From SPGG2 sp964194625 (GTDB lineage Bacteria; Pseudomonadota; Gammaproteobacteria; Acidiferrobacterales; SPGG2): a stretch of DNA of 64,000 nucleotides. How positions within the stretch are numbered: position 1 is the stretch's first letter; every line of letters begins with the position of its first letter. This document shows positions 54,072-62,653 of this stretch, in pieces. The notes beneath the pieces were generated by a model that saw only the letters and a program-made list of their open reading frames with translations, was not told the origin of the DNA and did no database searches. Made by a program: the position numbers and the translations under genes. The stretch covers positions 5,763-69,762 of the forward strand of contig CAXMNC010000151.1 in the NCBI GenBank assembly GCA_964194625.1, read 5' to 3'.

Positions 54072-54513
54072 GACTCCTCCCCAGGGGGCTGTACTTGGCA
54101 GGCCCCTTCCAGTGGTCTACAGCCACCACAAGGCTGCGAAGCGTAAACTACCGGTGGCGCCCACACAAGCCACACGCCGAAAGGGACTAGGAAGATGCTG
54201 AAAAAGTCCCTGCTGCGCTTCGCAATCCGGCTGCGCTTGCAAGTCCAGGGTTCGCCATCCGTGGCGAACCCGCTCAGCGGGACAAAGATCCACTGGACCT
54301 TTGTCTTGGCCCGCTTCGCCCGTGGATCTTTTCCAGCTCGAAAAACGGAAAACACAGTTTCCCGTTTTCTCCATTTCTCAATCACTTACCTGATTGAGAA
54401 ATGGCAGTACGTCCGTGTACTGCGCGCAGATTGCTATTTTGCAGCAACCTGCTAGTCAGGTAGCTTCTGCGGCGTATGATGAGGATCACGATTTCGGGTC
54501 TAGGAGTCCTGGA
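54072..54513. repeat. Intergenic array of hairpins between serA and a divergent oxidoreductase
   Basis: Non-coding and rich in perfect inverted repeats: GGGACT/AGTCCC (54183-54210), GGGTTCGCCA/TGGCGAACCC (54248-54271), GACAAAG/CTTTGTC (54281-54305), AAAGATCCAC/GTGGATCTTT (54284-54331), CCATTTCTCAATCA/TGATTGAGAAATGG (54371-54404) and CAGTAC/GTACTG (54405-54422). The pairings at 54281-54331 are mutually exclusive. Divergent promoters of serA and the + strand gene should lie around it. Same character as the array at 36.3 kb but different sequence. Confidence 0.7.
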
Positions 54514-55614
54514 ATGAAGGTCGTCATATGTGGCGCCGGCGTCATCGGGGCATCGCTTGCCTATTTTCTGGCACAACGGGGCGTCACCGTAACCATCATT
54601 GATCGCTGCGGGGTAGCCACTGCCGCCTCGGGAAAATCCGGGGGATTTCTCGCACTCGACTGGTGTGATGGTTCGTCCATGGAACAGCTGGCACGAAACA
54701 GCTTTGCGCTGCACGCGGAGCTCGCTGCCTTATTAGGTAAAGCGTATGACTACCGGCGCCTAGATACTTATCTGGTTGAAAGCACCGAGCGCGACTCTCT
54801 TGTTCCAAACCGCCGGAGAAACCCAAAATGGCTGAACGGCAATTGTGCCGTGCGTTACGCTTTGGGCACCTCGACAACTACAGCACAGGTACACCCCGAA
54901 AAATTCACACGCACACTGGTAGACGCCGCCATCGAACGCGGCGCAACGCTGCGAATCGGTTGCATCGAAGGTATATCGCTATCCGGAACGCCACAGACCG
55001 TACGTAGCGTTGTAGTTGACGGAACACCCATACCAGCGGATGTGGCGGTGATCGCCATGGGGCCCTGGTCGAACACAGCTGCGAAGTGGCTGCCGTTACC
55101 GCCCATTGGCGGTGCGAAGAGTCAGAGCATTATTTTGCATCCGACTGGTCGAATCCCGGCCCATGCACTGTTTGTTGAATACCGAACAAAACGGGGTGAA
55201 CAACACGCACCGGAAATCTTTGCGCGTCCAGATGGCGAAGTCTATATCTGTGGCATGTCCGACGACACGCCTGTCCCGGAAAGCGCGGATCAAGTTGCGC
55301 CGAATTTACCGGCCTGTGACGCACTGCACAGGATGGCCGCAAATCTGTCGTCATCACTCGCAAGCGCGAAACGAACTAGAAACCAAGCTTGCTATCGTCC
55401 GATATGTATCGATGGCTTGCCGCTGCTGGGGCGAATACCTGGTGTGAGCGGCGCTTTCGTTGCTACCGGTCACAATTGCTGGGGTATTTTAAACGCGCCG
55501 GCGAGTGGACTTGCGATGACCGAGCTAATCGTAGACGGCTACGCGAAGACGGTTGATCTCTCACCCTTCGACCCCAGACGACTAATGAGTCATTCACCGG
55601 CGGTAGTGACCTAG
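54514..55614 (+). CDS. DadA/FOXRED1-like FAD-dependent oxidoreductase
   Basis: Single-domain amine/amino-acid oxidase-type flavoprotein. The dinucleotide-binding motif is VVICGAGVIGASLAYFLAQR at the N-terminus (GxGxxG), with VTIIDRCGVATAASGKSGGF after it. The C-terminal DAO signatures are CYRPICIDGLPLLGRIPGVS and FVATGHNCWGILNAPASGLA. I start at ATG 54514, 7 bases after AGGAG, giving 366 residues; the 40-codon upstream extension runs through the hairpin array and is not protein-like. Substrate unknown. Confidence 0.85.
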   Translation: MKVVICGAGVIGASLAYFLAQRGVTVTIIDRCGVATAASGKSGGFLALDWCDGSSMEQLARNSFALHAELAALLGKAYDYRRLDTYLVESTERDSLVPNRRRNPKWLNGNCAVRYALGTSTTTAQVHPEKFTRTLVDAAIERGATLRIGCIEGISLSGTPQTVRSVVVDGTPIPADVAVIAMGPWSNTAAKWLPLPPIGGAKSQSIILHPTGRIPAHALFVEYRTKRGEQHAPEIFARPDGEVYICGMSDDTPVPESADQVAPNLPACDALHRMAANLSSSLASAKRTRNQACYRPICIDGLPLLGRIPGVSGAFVATGHNCWGILNAPASGLAMTELIVDGYAKTVDLSPFDPRRLMSHSPAVVT

Positions 55615-55779
55615 CCGGCGTCGGGTATTGCGGTCTCGATGGCGCTATGGGTTTGGAGTTCAGACCTAGACTTTCCGGACTGGAATAGTTTTTGCCCCTG
55701 CGAACCAAAGTCTCTAACAGTCCTCACTCGCAATACAAGCTTGATGATGAGTGACCGCTATAAATGTCATTACCCACGA

Positions 55780-56163
55780 CTATGAATCTACTTTTTCTAG
55801 CGCAACCTCCCAGGTAAGCGGCACGTCCGTCCCTAAGACCTTCCACCTTGCGAACTTCGTTGCTCCCATATCGGTATAAAGGCGGGCCATAATGTCTTTA
55901 TGGGCACCACTAAATGCAAAAGCCATTAGCGCCGCCTCATCCTCCCACACCGAGACGGTCCAGAATTGCTTCGACCATGGCTTAGACCCCATCGAGTATC
56001 CTATTAGCCCTTGTGTTTCTATAAGTTGCTTTTCCACCTTATAACTGTGCTTGGCGACGCTGGGAACTGTACGGTAATGCTTTACCGGCAAATACGTCAC
56101 AATCGCCAGATATTCTTTGCTGGCGTCCGGCTTCGCTAACTCCGTCCAGGGCGCTATAAGCAT
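55780..56163 (-). CDS. Dimeric alpha-beta barrel protein (ABM/DUF3291-like)
   Basis: The 127-residue protein looks like a ferredoxin-like alpha-beta barrel of the antibiotic-biosynthesis-monooxygenase type: YLAIVTYLPVKHYRTVPSVA, then a helix, then GLIGYSMGSKPWSKQFWTVS and VWEDEAALMAFAFSGAHKDI. The FWTVSVWED strand followed by a helix is the usual fold marker. No catalytic residues are diagnostic, so the role is open (quinol or haem monooxygenase, or only a binding fold). It lies 10 bases downstream of an amidase remnant. Confidence 0.72.
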   Translation of the reverse strand: MLIAPWTELAKPDASKEYLAIVTYLPVKHYRTVPSVAKHSYKVEKQLIETQGLIGYSMGSKPWSKQFWTVSVWEDEAALMAFAFSGAHKDIMARLYTDMGATKFARWKVLGTDVPLTWEVALEKVDS

Positions 56164-56172
56164 CTCGTCTAG

Positions 56173-56379
56173 TTAGAGCGGCGGGCGTTGATAACCACCG
56201 AGCGATGTTTCAATCGTTTGGGCTATTGCGAACACAACGTCTTCGCGCCACGATCGTCGCACGATTTGGACGCCGATCGGCAAATTGTCGGTAGTTGCCC
56301 CAGCACGCACACTCGCCAACTGTACGAGGGCATTGAGTTCCGAAGGTGAAGATATGTTCACACCCACTTCGTTCGCCAC
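56173..56379 (-). pseudogene. C-terminal remnant of an amidase-signature enzyme
   Basis: A 68-codon frame following an in-frame TAG. ATTDNLPIGVQIVRRSWRED and FAIAQTIETSLGGYQRPPL match the C-terminal end of amidase-signature (GatA-like) hydrolases, whose intact form is ~450-500 residues. The Ser-cis-Ser-Lys catalytic part is absent, and the preceding 7 bases run straight into the stop of the rubredoxin-MBL gene. So the gene is a decayed fragment, probably left by a deletion. Confidence 0.72.
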
Positions 56380-56385
56380 CTATGG

Positions 56386-57090
56386 TCAGGCGACTAAACG
56401 CTCGAAATCTGTGCGCCAGCCATCAAACTCAGCGACGTAATTGTATCCGCACACCGTTTTCAGTGGCCGTTCGGATATTAGCTCTATGACGCGTGATGCG
56501 CGGGCACGGATTTCGTCCTCTGGGCTAAACGGATTAAGGCGCATTTTCGGGCCAGGGGGAAACGCGTAGTCACATACAAACAATACATCTCTATAGACAT
56601 ACATCGTGAACCCTGGTGTGTGCCCACCGATGTGAAATGCTTCAATACCATATTCCGTGAAGTCGCCAGAAAACTCGTGATCAATTGGGAACGGCCTCGC
56701 CAGTGGATGGGCAGCATCAAGTGCGTGTATGTTGACCTTTGCCCCCCAATATTCTCTGTACTGGTTTGACGCCCCCATGAAATCTTTGTGGGTAAAGTAG
56801 ATCGCACGCACGGGTTCGAGTGTGCGGTTGAACGCCGATGGGCAATCAATCCAGACTGCGCCCTCCTCCGTTTCGATTCTGTAGGCGGCATGCTCTATCC
56901 CAAGTCGTGGTACTGACATCAACTGCGTGACATTCTCATTCACAGACTGTGGCGTAACCGTGTACGTTTTTGTCGCCTCTTCCGAGGTCACGAACTTATC
57001 GTGGCGCGCACCGCAAAACGGGCACACATCCGGCATCTCGCCGATCATGTTATAGCCACAGACCACGCACACCCATTGCTTCGGGTTCAT
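56386..57090 (-). CDS. Rubredoxin-like zinc ribbon fused to an MBL-fold domain
   Basis: The 234-residue protein begins with a rubrerythrin-type rubredoxin or zinc ribbon (WVCVVCGYNMIGEMPDVCPF then CGARHDKF, C-x2-C-x12-C-x2-C) and continues as a metallo-beta-lactamase fold: YFTHKDFMGASNQYREYWG, EAFHIGGHTPGFTMYVYRDV and LFVCDYAFPPG. The first MBL motif lacks the usual HxHxDH (only THKDFMGAS), so metal binding differs or is lost. ATG 57090 overlaps the HAD-gene stop (ATGA). Possible redox-linked hydrolase; substrate unknown. Confidence 0.82.
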   Translation of the reverse strand: MNPKQWVCVVCGYNMIGEMPDVCPFCGARHDKFVTSEEATKTYTVTPQSVNENVTQLMSVPRLGIEHAAYRIETEEGAVWIDCPSAFNRTLEPVRAIYFTHKDFMGASNQYREYWGAKVNIHALDAAHPLARPFPIDHEFSGDFTEYGIEAFHIGGHTPGFTMYVYRDVLFVCDYAFPPGPKMRLNPFSPEDEIRARASRVIELISERPLKTVCGYNYVAEFDGWRTDFERLVA

Positions 57091-57803
57091 CGCTCCTCTT
57101 TCACTTGACGTACAAAATCCACCATGCTCGTGGCGTGAAAGGTCGGGGTTGCAACCTTGTCCGGTTTTGGTGTGGCACCGTAGCTTTCTTTCCCGTGTCG
57201 CCGCTCGATCCACATGGTTGCCATGCCGAACTCCGTCGCCGGCACGATATCATGATATTGGCTTTGCGCCGTGTGCAGGACGTCTGGCTTCCTAACCCCC
57301 AGTGGGGCGAGCTTTTTCAACATATACTCGAACACCAAGGGGCTGGGCTTGTTTACCCCTATCTCATCGCAGGTCACCTGCTCATCAAACGGTGCCGCCA
57401 TCGTCGCGCTCATGTACTTTAACGCCCATGTGTCAGCGTTGGTTACCGCCACAAGTCGGTACTTAGTGCTCAATTCCTTTAGAGCGTCGACCGTATCCGG
57501 GAAGGGTGGCCAGAAACGAATGGAATCCTTGAATGCTTGCGCATCATCATCGCGAGCCTGCAGATCCCACGCCGCCGCCATATCTCGGTAAATGAGGGGT
57601 AGCATTTGCGTGAAAGGTTTCTCCGGCTCTGCCTGTTGATGACGGTCCTCAAAACCTGCAAAGGTAGTAAGGATTTCGTCATCTGTCTTGGTGACACCGT
57701 GATGGCACAACGTGGGCCGAAACCAGTTCAGGATGCCGGCCTCAAAATCGATAAGGGTGCCAACGACATCAAATGTCAGGGTATTAAAGTCACTTAGTTT
57801 CAT
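57087..57803 (-). CDS. HAD-superfamily hydrolase, 2-haloacid dehalogenase-like
   Basis: The 238-residue protein has HAD motif I NTLTFDVVGTLIDFEAGIL (nucleophile Asp, D-V-V-G-T form of type II dehalogenases), motif II VAVTNAD, motif III region EIGVNKPSPLVFEYML (Lys) and motif IV HTAQSQYHDIVPATEFGMAT. 2-haloacid dehalogenases have FDVFGT and an S-N-G loop; here the second motif is TNAD, so the substrate may be phosphorylated rather than halogenated. Start ATG 57803. It is coupled to the rubredoxin-MBL gene by ATGA. Confidence 0.83.
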   Translation of the reverse strand: MKLSDFNTLTFDVVGTLIDFEAGILNWFRPTLCHHGVTKTDDEILTTFAGFEDRHQQAEPEKPFTQMLPLIYRDMAAAWDLQARDDDAQAFKDSIRFWPPFPDTVDALKELSTKYRLVAVTNADTWALKYMSATMAAPFDEQVTCDEIGVNKPSPLVFEYMLKKLAPLGVRKPDVLHTAQSQYHDIVPATEFGMATMWIERRHGKESYGATPKPDKVATPTFHATSMVDFVRQVKEER

Positions 57804-57880
57804 TTCGCTATGTATAGTATCACCTGCAACCAATTGCCCCACTAAAGCGGATGCGGAAAGTATGCGAAAATAGTCGCGAT

Positions 57881-58885
57881 ATGACCGCTAACACCGTACC
57901 AGTCATCGACATTGCCTCGCTTATCGACGGCGATAGTAAACAGTCCCAAGCATCGGTAGAGGGGATCCGCGTGGCATGTCGCGATTGGGGGTTCTTCCAG
58001 GTTTTGGGCCACGGTATACCTGATACGTTGATCGATCGGGTGTGGCAGAAGACAAAAGCCTTTTTTGCGCTACCCTTAGATGCCAAGGAAACCGTGGCCC
58101 GTAGCAAAGACAACCCACGGGGTTACTATAATCGCGAGCTCACCAAGAATACCAGGGACATGAAGGAAGTATTCGATTTTGGACACAAGCCGTATTCAGA
58201 ACTTTCAGATGATGATCCCGCGAGTCTAACCCACGATGGCCACAACCAATGGCCGGACTCGGCGCTCCTGCCCGATTTCGAGCCGACAATGATGGAGTAC
58301 TACCACGCTTGCGAGATAGTTGCATCGAAACTGCTGGAAACCATCGCGCGGGGTCTTGGATTTCCATCTGATCGTCTGACGCAAGACTTTGTCGGCAAAC
58401 ACACGAGCTTCTTGCGACTGAATTACTATCCCAGCCACGACCCCTTGGCCGTTACCGAGAAAGCGGCCGCCAGTGGCCACCTTGGTGTCCACCACCATAG
58501 CGATGCGGGGGCACTGACCGTGCTCCTTCAAGACGAAGTCGGCGGGTTGCAGGTGTTCCGCGACGAGAAGTGGTTTCCGATTGAGCCGGTCGACGAGGCG
58601 CTGGTGATCAATATCGGTGACATCGTACAAGTCTGGACCAATGACTTGTATAAGGCACCACTGCACCGTGTGCTCGCAAGCGAAGGCCAAGCCCGATATA
58701 GCCTACCCTTTTTCTACAACCCTTCCTATGACAGTGAGTATTATCCGCTTGACGTTGTGACGAACGAGGCGTCGCCACCGAAGTACACGCACATAAACTG
58801 GGGTGAGTTTCGTTGGCGTCGACAGCAAGGCGATTTCGCAGATTACGGTAAGGAAGTCCAAATATCAGACTACCGTATCTCCTAA
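57881..58885 (+). CDS. 2-oxoglutarate/Fe(II) oxygenase, isopenicillin-N-synthase-like
   Basis: Non-haem iron oxygenase of the IPNS/plant-type family, 334 residues from ATG 57881. The N-terminal DIOX_N domain has VPVIDIASLIDGD and CRDWGFFQVLGHGIP. The iron ligands are H and D in LGVHHHSDAGALTVLLQDEV and the distal His in APLHRVLASEG; 2-oxoglutarate Arg in ARYSLPFFYNPS. Substrate unknown. It is divergent from the HAD gene, with only ~78 bases between starts. Confidence 0.88.
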   Translation: MTANTVPVIDIASLIDGDSKQSQASVEGIRVACRDWGFFQVLGHGIPDTLIDRVWQKTKAFFALPLDAKETVARSKDNPRGYYNRELTKNTRDMKEVFDFGHKPYSELSDDDPASLTHDGHNQWPDSALLPDFEPTMMEYYHACEIVASKLLETIARGLGFPSDRLTQDFVGKHTSFLRLNYYPSHDPLAVTEKAAASGHLGVHHHSDAGALTVLLQDEVGGLQVFRDEKWFPIEPVDEALVINIGDIVQVWTNDLYKAPLHRVLASEGQARYSLPFFYNPSYDSEYYPLDVVTNEASPPKYTHINWGEFRWRRQQGDFADYGKEVQISDYRIS

Positions 58886-59434
58886 TCACTTTGCTCTATA
58901 ACTAACCTCATACACGAATCACCTTCATTGCATCCACTTGCTCATCAAAGGTTTGTGCGATATCCGCTTCCAACGGTTCAAACGTTTAGGCAAGATCTTT
59001 GCGGTGTGCAAAGCCACCCGGTTCAGAGCGTGTCTGGACGCCAGCGCAAGGCTTCGGTGTTCTTCTTCATTGCCGGACCATTATTGAACCTATACCAACC
59101 GCTACAGATAGCATGGCTAAGGGTGACTCGCCAAAGATTCTCTTGCTGTCCCTGCTCTGTAAGGCCAATCACAGAAGAAAAAAACAGTGCGACAAGAAAA
59201 AGGCCAGCCGAATGTACTTCATATTGATACTTTGTTTGTGTTGGTCAGCATGCCTGAGGAAAAGACTTAGTAACAGACGACATGCCTTCTTCAGGATCAC
59301 TACATATGCTTTGCATAGCACCGCATTTTTGGTTCCGCTGAAATCCTATTTGAAGCGCATTAACTATTGTTCCTAATACCAAAGTGTCTATACCATTGGT
59401 AAATACTTGGTCATTAGAGTAGGAGGCACATTTG
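58886..59434. other. Intergenic region between the 2OG oxygenase and GNAT genes
   Basis: No convincing gene. Two overlapping frames on the + strand (58928-59227 and 58999-59376) lack ribosome binding sites and show no family character. Near the right end a nested palindrome (59378-59411) precedes the strong AGGAGG ribosome binding site of the GNAT gene. The remainder looks like decayed sequence. Confidence 0.55.
59378..59411. promoter_or_regulatory. Nested palindrome, possible operator for the GNAT gene
   Basis: TACCATTGGTA (59391-59401) is a perfect palindrome around its central T. It is nested within an outer arm pair ACCAAAGT (59378-59385) and ACTTGGT (59405-59411), with one extra base. 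It lies 23 bases before the GNAT ATG. Resembles an operator or a leader hairpin; no regulator is identified nearby. Confidence 0.35.
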
Positions 59435-60157
59435 ATGCATGATCGGAATCAGCTTGGCGAACCGATCGGTTTTGCCCTAGAGAGTTGGACACCGCCCCAC
59501 CGACCGTCGCATGAGCCTATGGAAGGTTACTACTGCCGGGTAGAGGTGCTTGATCCTGATCAACATGCCGCCGATCTGTTTGATGCGAATGCGCAGGACA
59601 CAGAACACAGAATATGGACCTATCTGCCTTACGGTCCGTTCGACAACCTAGCCGACTATAGTACGTGGATGCGCGAGATCTGTTTTGGCAGCGATCCGAT
59701 GTTTCACGCCATCATAGATACCAAGAGCGCTAAGGCAGTGGGGGTTGCGAGTTATCTACGTATAGATCCCGCCAACGGGTCGATTGAGGTCGGCCACATC
59801 AATTTCTCACCCCGCTTGCAGAGAACGCCGGCTGCGACTGAGGCCATGTATCTCATGATGAAGCGCGCCTTCGAGCTCGGCTATCGGCGCTACGAATGGA
59901 AGTGCGATGCACTTAACGCTAGATCGCGCGCCGCCGCACAGCGCCTGGGGCTATCGTTCGAGGGTGTGTTTCGGCAAGCTACAACCTACAAGGGCCGCAA
60001 CCGAGACACGGCTTGGTATGCCGCCATCGACCAGGAATGGCCCGATCTTGATAATGCCTTCTCGCATTGGTTGGATCCAGCCAACTTCGACGAGAACGGC
60101 AAACAACGAACACGCCTAACCGAGCTGACCGAACCGATTCTCAACAAGCGAAGTTAA
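59435..60157 (+). CDS. GNAT-family N-acetyltransferase (RimJ/RimL-like)
   Basis: The 240-residue protein starts at ATG 59435, eight bases after AGGAGG (59421-59426). Conserved regions: EHRIWTYLPYGPFDNLADYS, VASYLRIDPANGSIEVGHIN, LGYRRYEWKCDALNARSRAA and QRLGLSFEGVFRQATTYKGR, typical of the RimL-type GNAT fold where the N-R-x-S/A-x-x-x-x-x-R/K-L-G-F element closes the acetyl-CoA site (here NARSRAAAQRLGLSFEG). Acceptor unknown. The pirin gene follows 23 bases later. Confidence 0.88.
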   Translation: MHDRNQLGEPIGFALESWTPPHRPSHEPMEGYYCRVEVLDPDQHAADLFDANAQDTEHRIWTYLPYGPFDNLADYSTWMREICFGSDPMFHAIIDTKSAKAVGVASYLRIDPANGSIEVGHINFSPRLQRTPAATEAMYLMMKRAFELGYRRYEWKCDALNARSRAAAQRLGLSFEGVFRQATTYKGRNRDTAWYAAIDQEWPDLDNAFSHWLDPANFDENGKQRTRLTELTEPILNKRS

Positions 60158-60180
60158 CAACACATCCTAGGAAAACCACC

Positions 60181-61122
60181 ATGAGCAACCTCGATCAACT
60201 CACTAAAGTCACCTCGTGCGAAGGTCACGCCAAAACATCTTGTATCGAAGCCCTACCTACCCGCGACTCCATCTTGGGCGAAGGCATGAAGATACGTCGC
60301 GCATTACCGCAACGCGACCGCCCGATGGTCGGGGCTTGGTGTTTCTTAGATCACTTCGGGCCTCTCGCAATCGGTAGCGGCGATGGTATCCGAGTCGGTC
60401 CACACCCACACATTGGATTACAAACAGTGACTTGGTTGATCGAGGGTGAAGTCTTTCATCGCGACAGTCTGGGCTATCAACAACTCATTCGCCCAGACCA
60501 ACTCAACATCATGACCGCGGGCCGCGGCATTGTGCATTCTGAAGAAACACCGAGCGAGCATAGCGATCGCGTTCATGGCTTGCAGCTTTGGGTGGCACTA
60601 CCCGACACCGATCGCCACACCGAGCCCGCATTTGAGCATCATCCGGCGCTACCGCGCATAGAGCGTGATGGTATGGACATTACCTTGCTGGTCGGTAAAG
60701 GCCAGAGTACGCAATCGCCTGCGCGTATGTTTACACCGATTGTTGGTTACGATATCGCCCTCACCGACAGTGGCGCCCGCGCATTTGAACTAGATCCATC
60801 GTATGAGCACGCGGTACTGCTCACCGATGGGATGATCACAATTGATAGTGAAATTATGACCCCCAGCACGCTGTACTACTTGGGGATGGGACGAGATGCG
60901 CTTACCATCAGCAACGAATCACCGGCCCGCTTCGCGATTATTGGCGGCGCACCGTTCGGCGAAAAGATCATTCTCTGGTGGAATCTCGTCGCCCGCACTA
61001 CAGAAGAAATCTCACGAGCACGCGACGACTGGGAAGCACATCGCTACTTTGGCGAAGTTGAAGGGTATGATGGCCCGCGCCTGGTGGCGCCGGCGCTGAT
61101 AACGCGCCTGAAAGCGCGCTAA
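60181..61122 (+). CDS. Pirin-family protein
   Basis: Bicupin-fold pirin, 313 residues. Start ATG 60181 after an AGGAAA ribosome binding site; a longer frame begins inside the GNAT gene and is ignored. The N-terminal cupin has the iron ligands in RVGPHPHIGLQTVTWLIEGE (HxH) and the next segment IMTAGRGIVHSEETPSEHSD (H, E). Bacterial pirins may act as quercetinase or as regulators; which applies is not visible. It is probably co-transcribed with the upstream GNAT gene. Confidence 0.92.
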   Translation: MSNLDQLTKVTSCEGHAKTSCIEALPTRDSILGEGMKIRRALPQRDRPMVGAWCFLDHFGPLAIGSGDGIRVGPHPHIGLQTVTWLIEGEVFHRDSLGYQQLIRPDQLNIMTAGRGIVHSEETPSEHSDRVHGLQLWVALPDTDRHTEPAFEHHPALPRIERDGMDITLLVGKGQSTQSPARMFTPIVGYDIALTDSGARAFELDPSYEHAVLLTDGMITIDSEIMTPSTLYYLGMGRDALTISNESPARFAIIGGAPFGEKIILWWNLVARTTEEISRARDDWEAHRYFGEVEGYDGPRLVAPALITRLKAR

Positions 61123-61138
61123 CCTCCTGGGAGGTTAG
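61119..61138 (+). other. Hairpin overlapping the pirin stop
   Basis: CTAACCTCC (61119-61127) and GGAGGTTAG (61130-61138) form a perfect nine-base palindrome with a 2-base centre, spanning the TAA stop codon. No T-run follows directly, so this may be a weak terminator or an mRNA-stabilising hairpin. Confidence 0.4.
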
Positions 61139-61238
61139 TTACGACTCTGTTGCTTCGTCTTTTTCAGCAGAATCGGAATAAGTAGCCTCAATTCCGCTGC
61201 CCATTCTGATTGTCCGACGCAGAAGAAGTGAGCGCCGC

Positions 61239-62513
61239 TTAACGGTGACTCGATTGCAACCTTGGCAATGGTCGCTCGTCAATCGGTAGGTGAATTACCG
61301 CGGCCGCTAGCCCGAGCGCCACGCCTGCCCACCACATGGGATCGTAAGAACCGGTGGCATCGTAGATCCACCCGCCCAGCCAGACACCGAGAAAGCTGCC
61401 AATTTGGTGGCTCAGGAAAACCATACCGAATAGCGTCGCCATGTAGCGCACACCGAACACTTGCACGACGATGCCCATGGTAAGCGGTATGGTAGCCAAC
61501 CACAGTATGCCCATCACAGAAGCGAAGGTATAGATAGTAGAGTTGCTAATTGGTGCAAACATGAAAATCGTTATCACGACCGCGCGGGAGAAATAGATCA
61601 CACTCAATCCGTATTTCTTACTCCAGCGTTGGCCAATGATTCCCGACAGGAACGAGCCCACAATGTTGAACAGTCCGATCAGTGCAATTGCGTACGCCCC
61701 CACTTCGGCGGCCAACCCGAGATCTTTGACGTAGGCGGGAAAATGTACGGTGATAAACGCGACGTGAAAACCGCACACAAAGAAACCGCTGGTGAGCAAT
61801 ACGAAACCCCGATGACCTCTTGCTTCACGTATTGCCTGGCTGAGCGTTTGGTCAGTTAGCGGTTCTCCGTGTGGCCGCGCGTCATTGGGCAACACAAATG
61901 CTAACGGGATCAGCAACAAAGTACTGGCTGACACAAAGAGTAACGCCGTGTGCCAACCAAAGGCACTGATGAAACCTTGGCTCAATGGAGAAAAAATAAC
62001 TTGGCCTAAAGACCCCGCTGCGGTGCCTAGCCCAAGCGCAAGCGAACGCTTTTCCGGCCCAACGACTCGCGCCATCGCCGCAAGTGCAAGTGAAAAAGCG
62101 GTAAACGCCACGCCGATGCCAGTCAGGAGTCCGCCGAAGAGATGAAGTGCAAACGCATCATTGGCGCCCGCCATACCCCAAATGCCGAGCGCATACACGA
62201 CAGCGCCACCGGCGATGACACGCACCGGACCGATGCGATCGGCTATCGCGCCCGCAAAAGGCAACGCTATTCCCCAAAGCAGATTCTGGATCGCCATTGC
62301 CAGCGCGAAGGTTTCGCGATTCCATCCCTTGGCCACGGTCATGGGTTCGAGGAAAAGCCCGAACACCGATCGCGCGCCGAAACCAACGATGGCGATCAGG
62401 CAGCCAACAACCAGAATGACCAGCGGCGTGCGCCAGCTAGGGCCCTTAATTTCGACGGGCTTTACAGTAGACACCGTGCTCTCAAAGCTCGGGGAACACG
62501 GCTGCACCGGCAC
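61239..62513 (-). CDS. Major facilitator superfamily transporter
   Basis: The 424-residue protein shows about 12 membrane helices in two halves. The start is preceded by a soluble lead (PVQPCSPSFESTVSTVKPVE). The A-motif-like loop is GAIADRIGPVRVIAGG (about residues 87-102), and NLLWGIALPFAGAIADRIGP belongs to oxalate/formate- or monocarboxylate-like MFS subfamilies. LGLGTAAGSLGQVIFSPLSQ is another conserved loop. Substrate unknown; likely an organic anion. Convergent with the pirin gene, divergent from the VOC gene. Confidence 0.86.
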   Translation of the reverse strand: MPVQPCSPSFESTVSTVKPVEIKGPSWRTPLVILVVGCLIAIVGFGARSVFGLFLEPMTVAKGWNRETFALAMAIQNLLWGIALPFAGAIADRIGPVRVIAGGAVVYALGIWGMAGANDAFALHLFGGLLTGIGVAFTAFSLALAAMARVVGPEKRSLALGLGTAAGSLGQVIFSPLSQGFISAFGWHTALLFVSASTLLLIPLAFVLPNDARPHGEPLTDQTLSQAIREARGHRGFVLLTSGFFVCGFHVAFITVHFPAYVKDLGLAAEVGAYAIALIGLFNIVGSFLSGIIGQRWSKKYGLSVIYFSRAVVITIFMFAPISNSTIYTFASVMGILWLATIPLTMGIVVQVFGVRYMATLFGMVFLSHQIGSFLGVWLGGWIYDATGSYDPMWWAGVALGLAAAVIHLPIDERPLPRLQSSHR

Positions 62514-62653
62514 GTGGTTTGTGAGGCGCCTTTTATCATGGGTGACAGGAGGATTGCGGCCATAACAAGTATTGTTGCCCGGTTACGGGCTGGCAGCAAT
62601 GACAACTTGTCTCGTCAGACCTATCATTTGCGAGGTTGTAGAGGAGGATCCCA

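Noticed and set aside
54394..54513. 40-codon N-terminal extension of the DadA-like oxidoreductase
   Set aside because: It runs through the hairpin array; ATG 54514 has a proper AGGAG site and begins with the conserved FAD motif.
58999..59376. 125-codon frame with a lipobox-like segment (ILILCLCWSAC)
   Set aside because: The putative lipobox is internal, there is no start signal, and the rest is unstructured; likely chance in decayed sequence.
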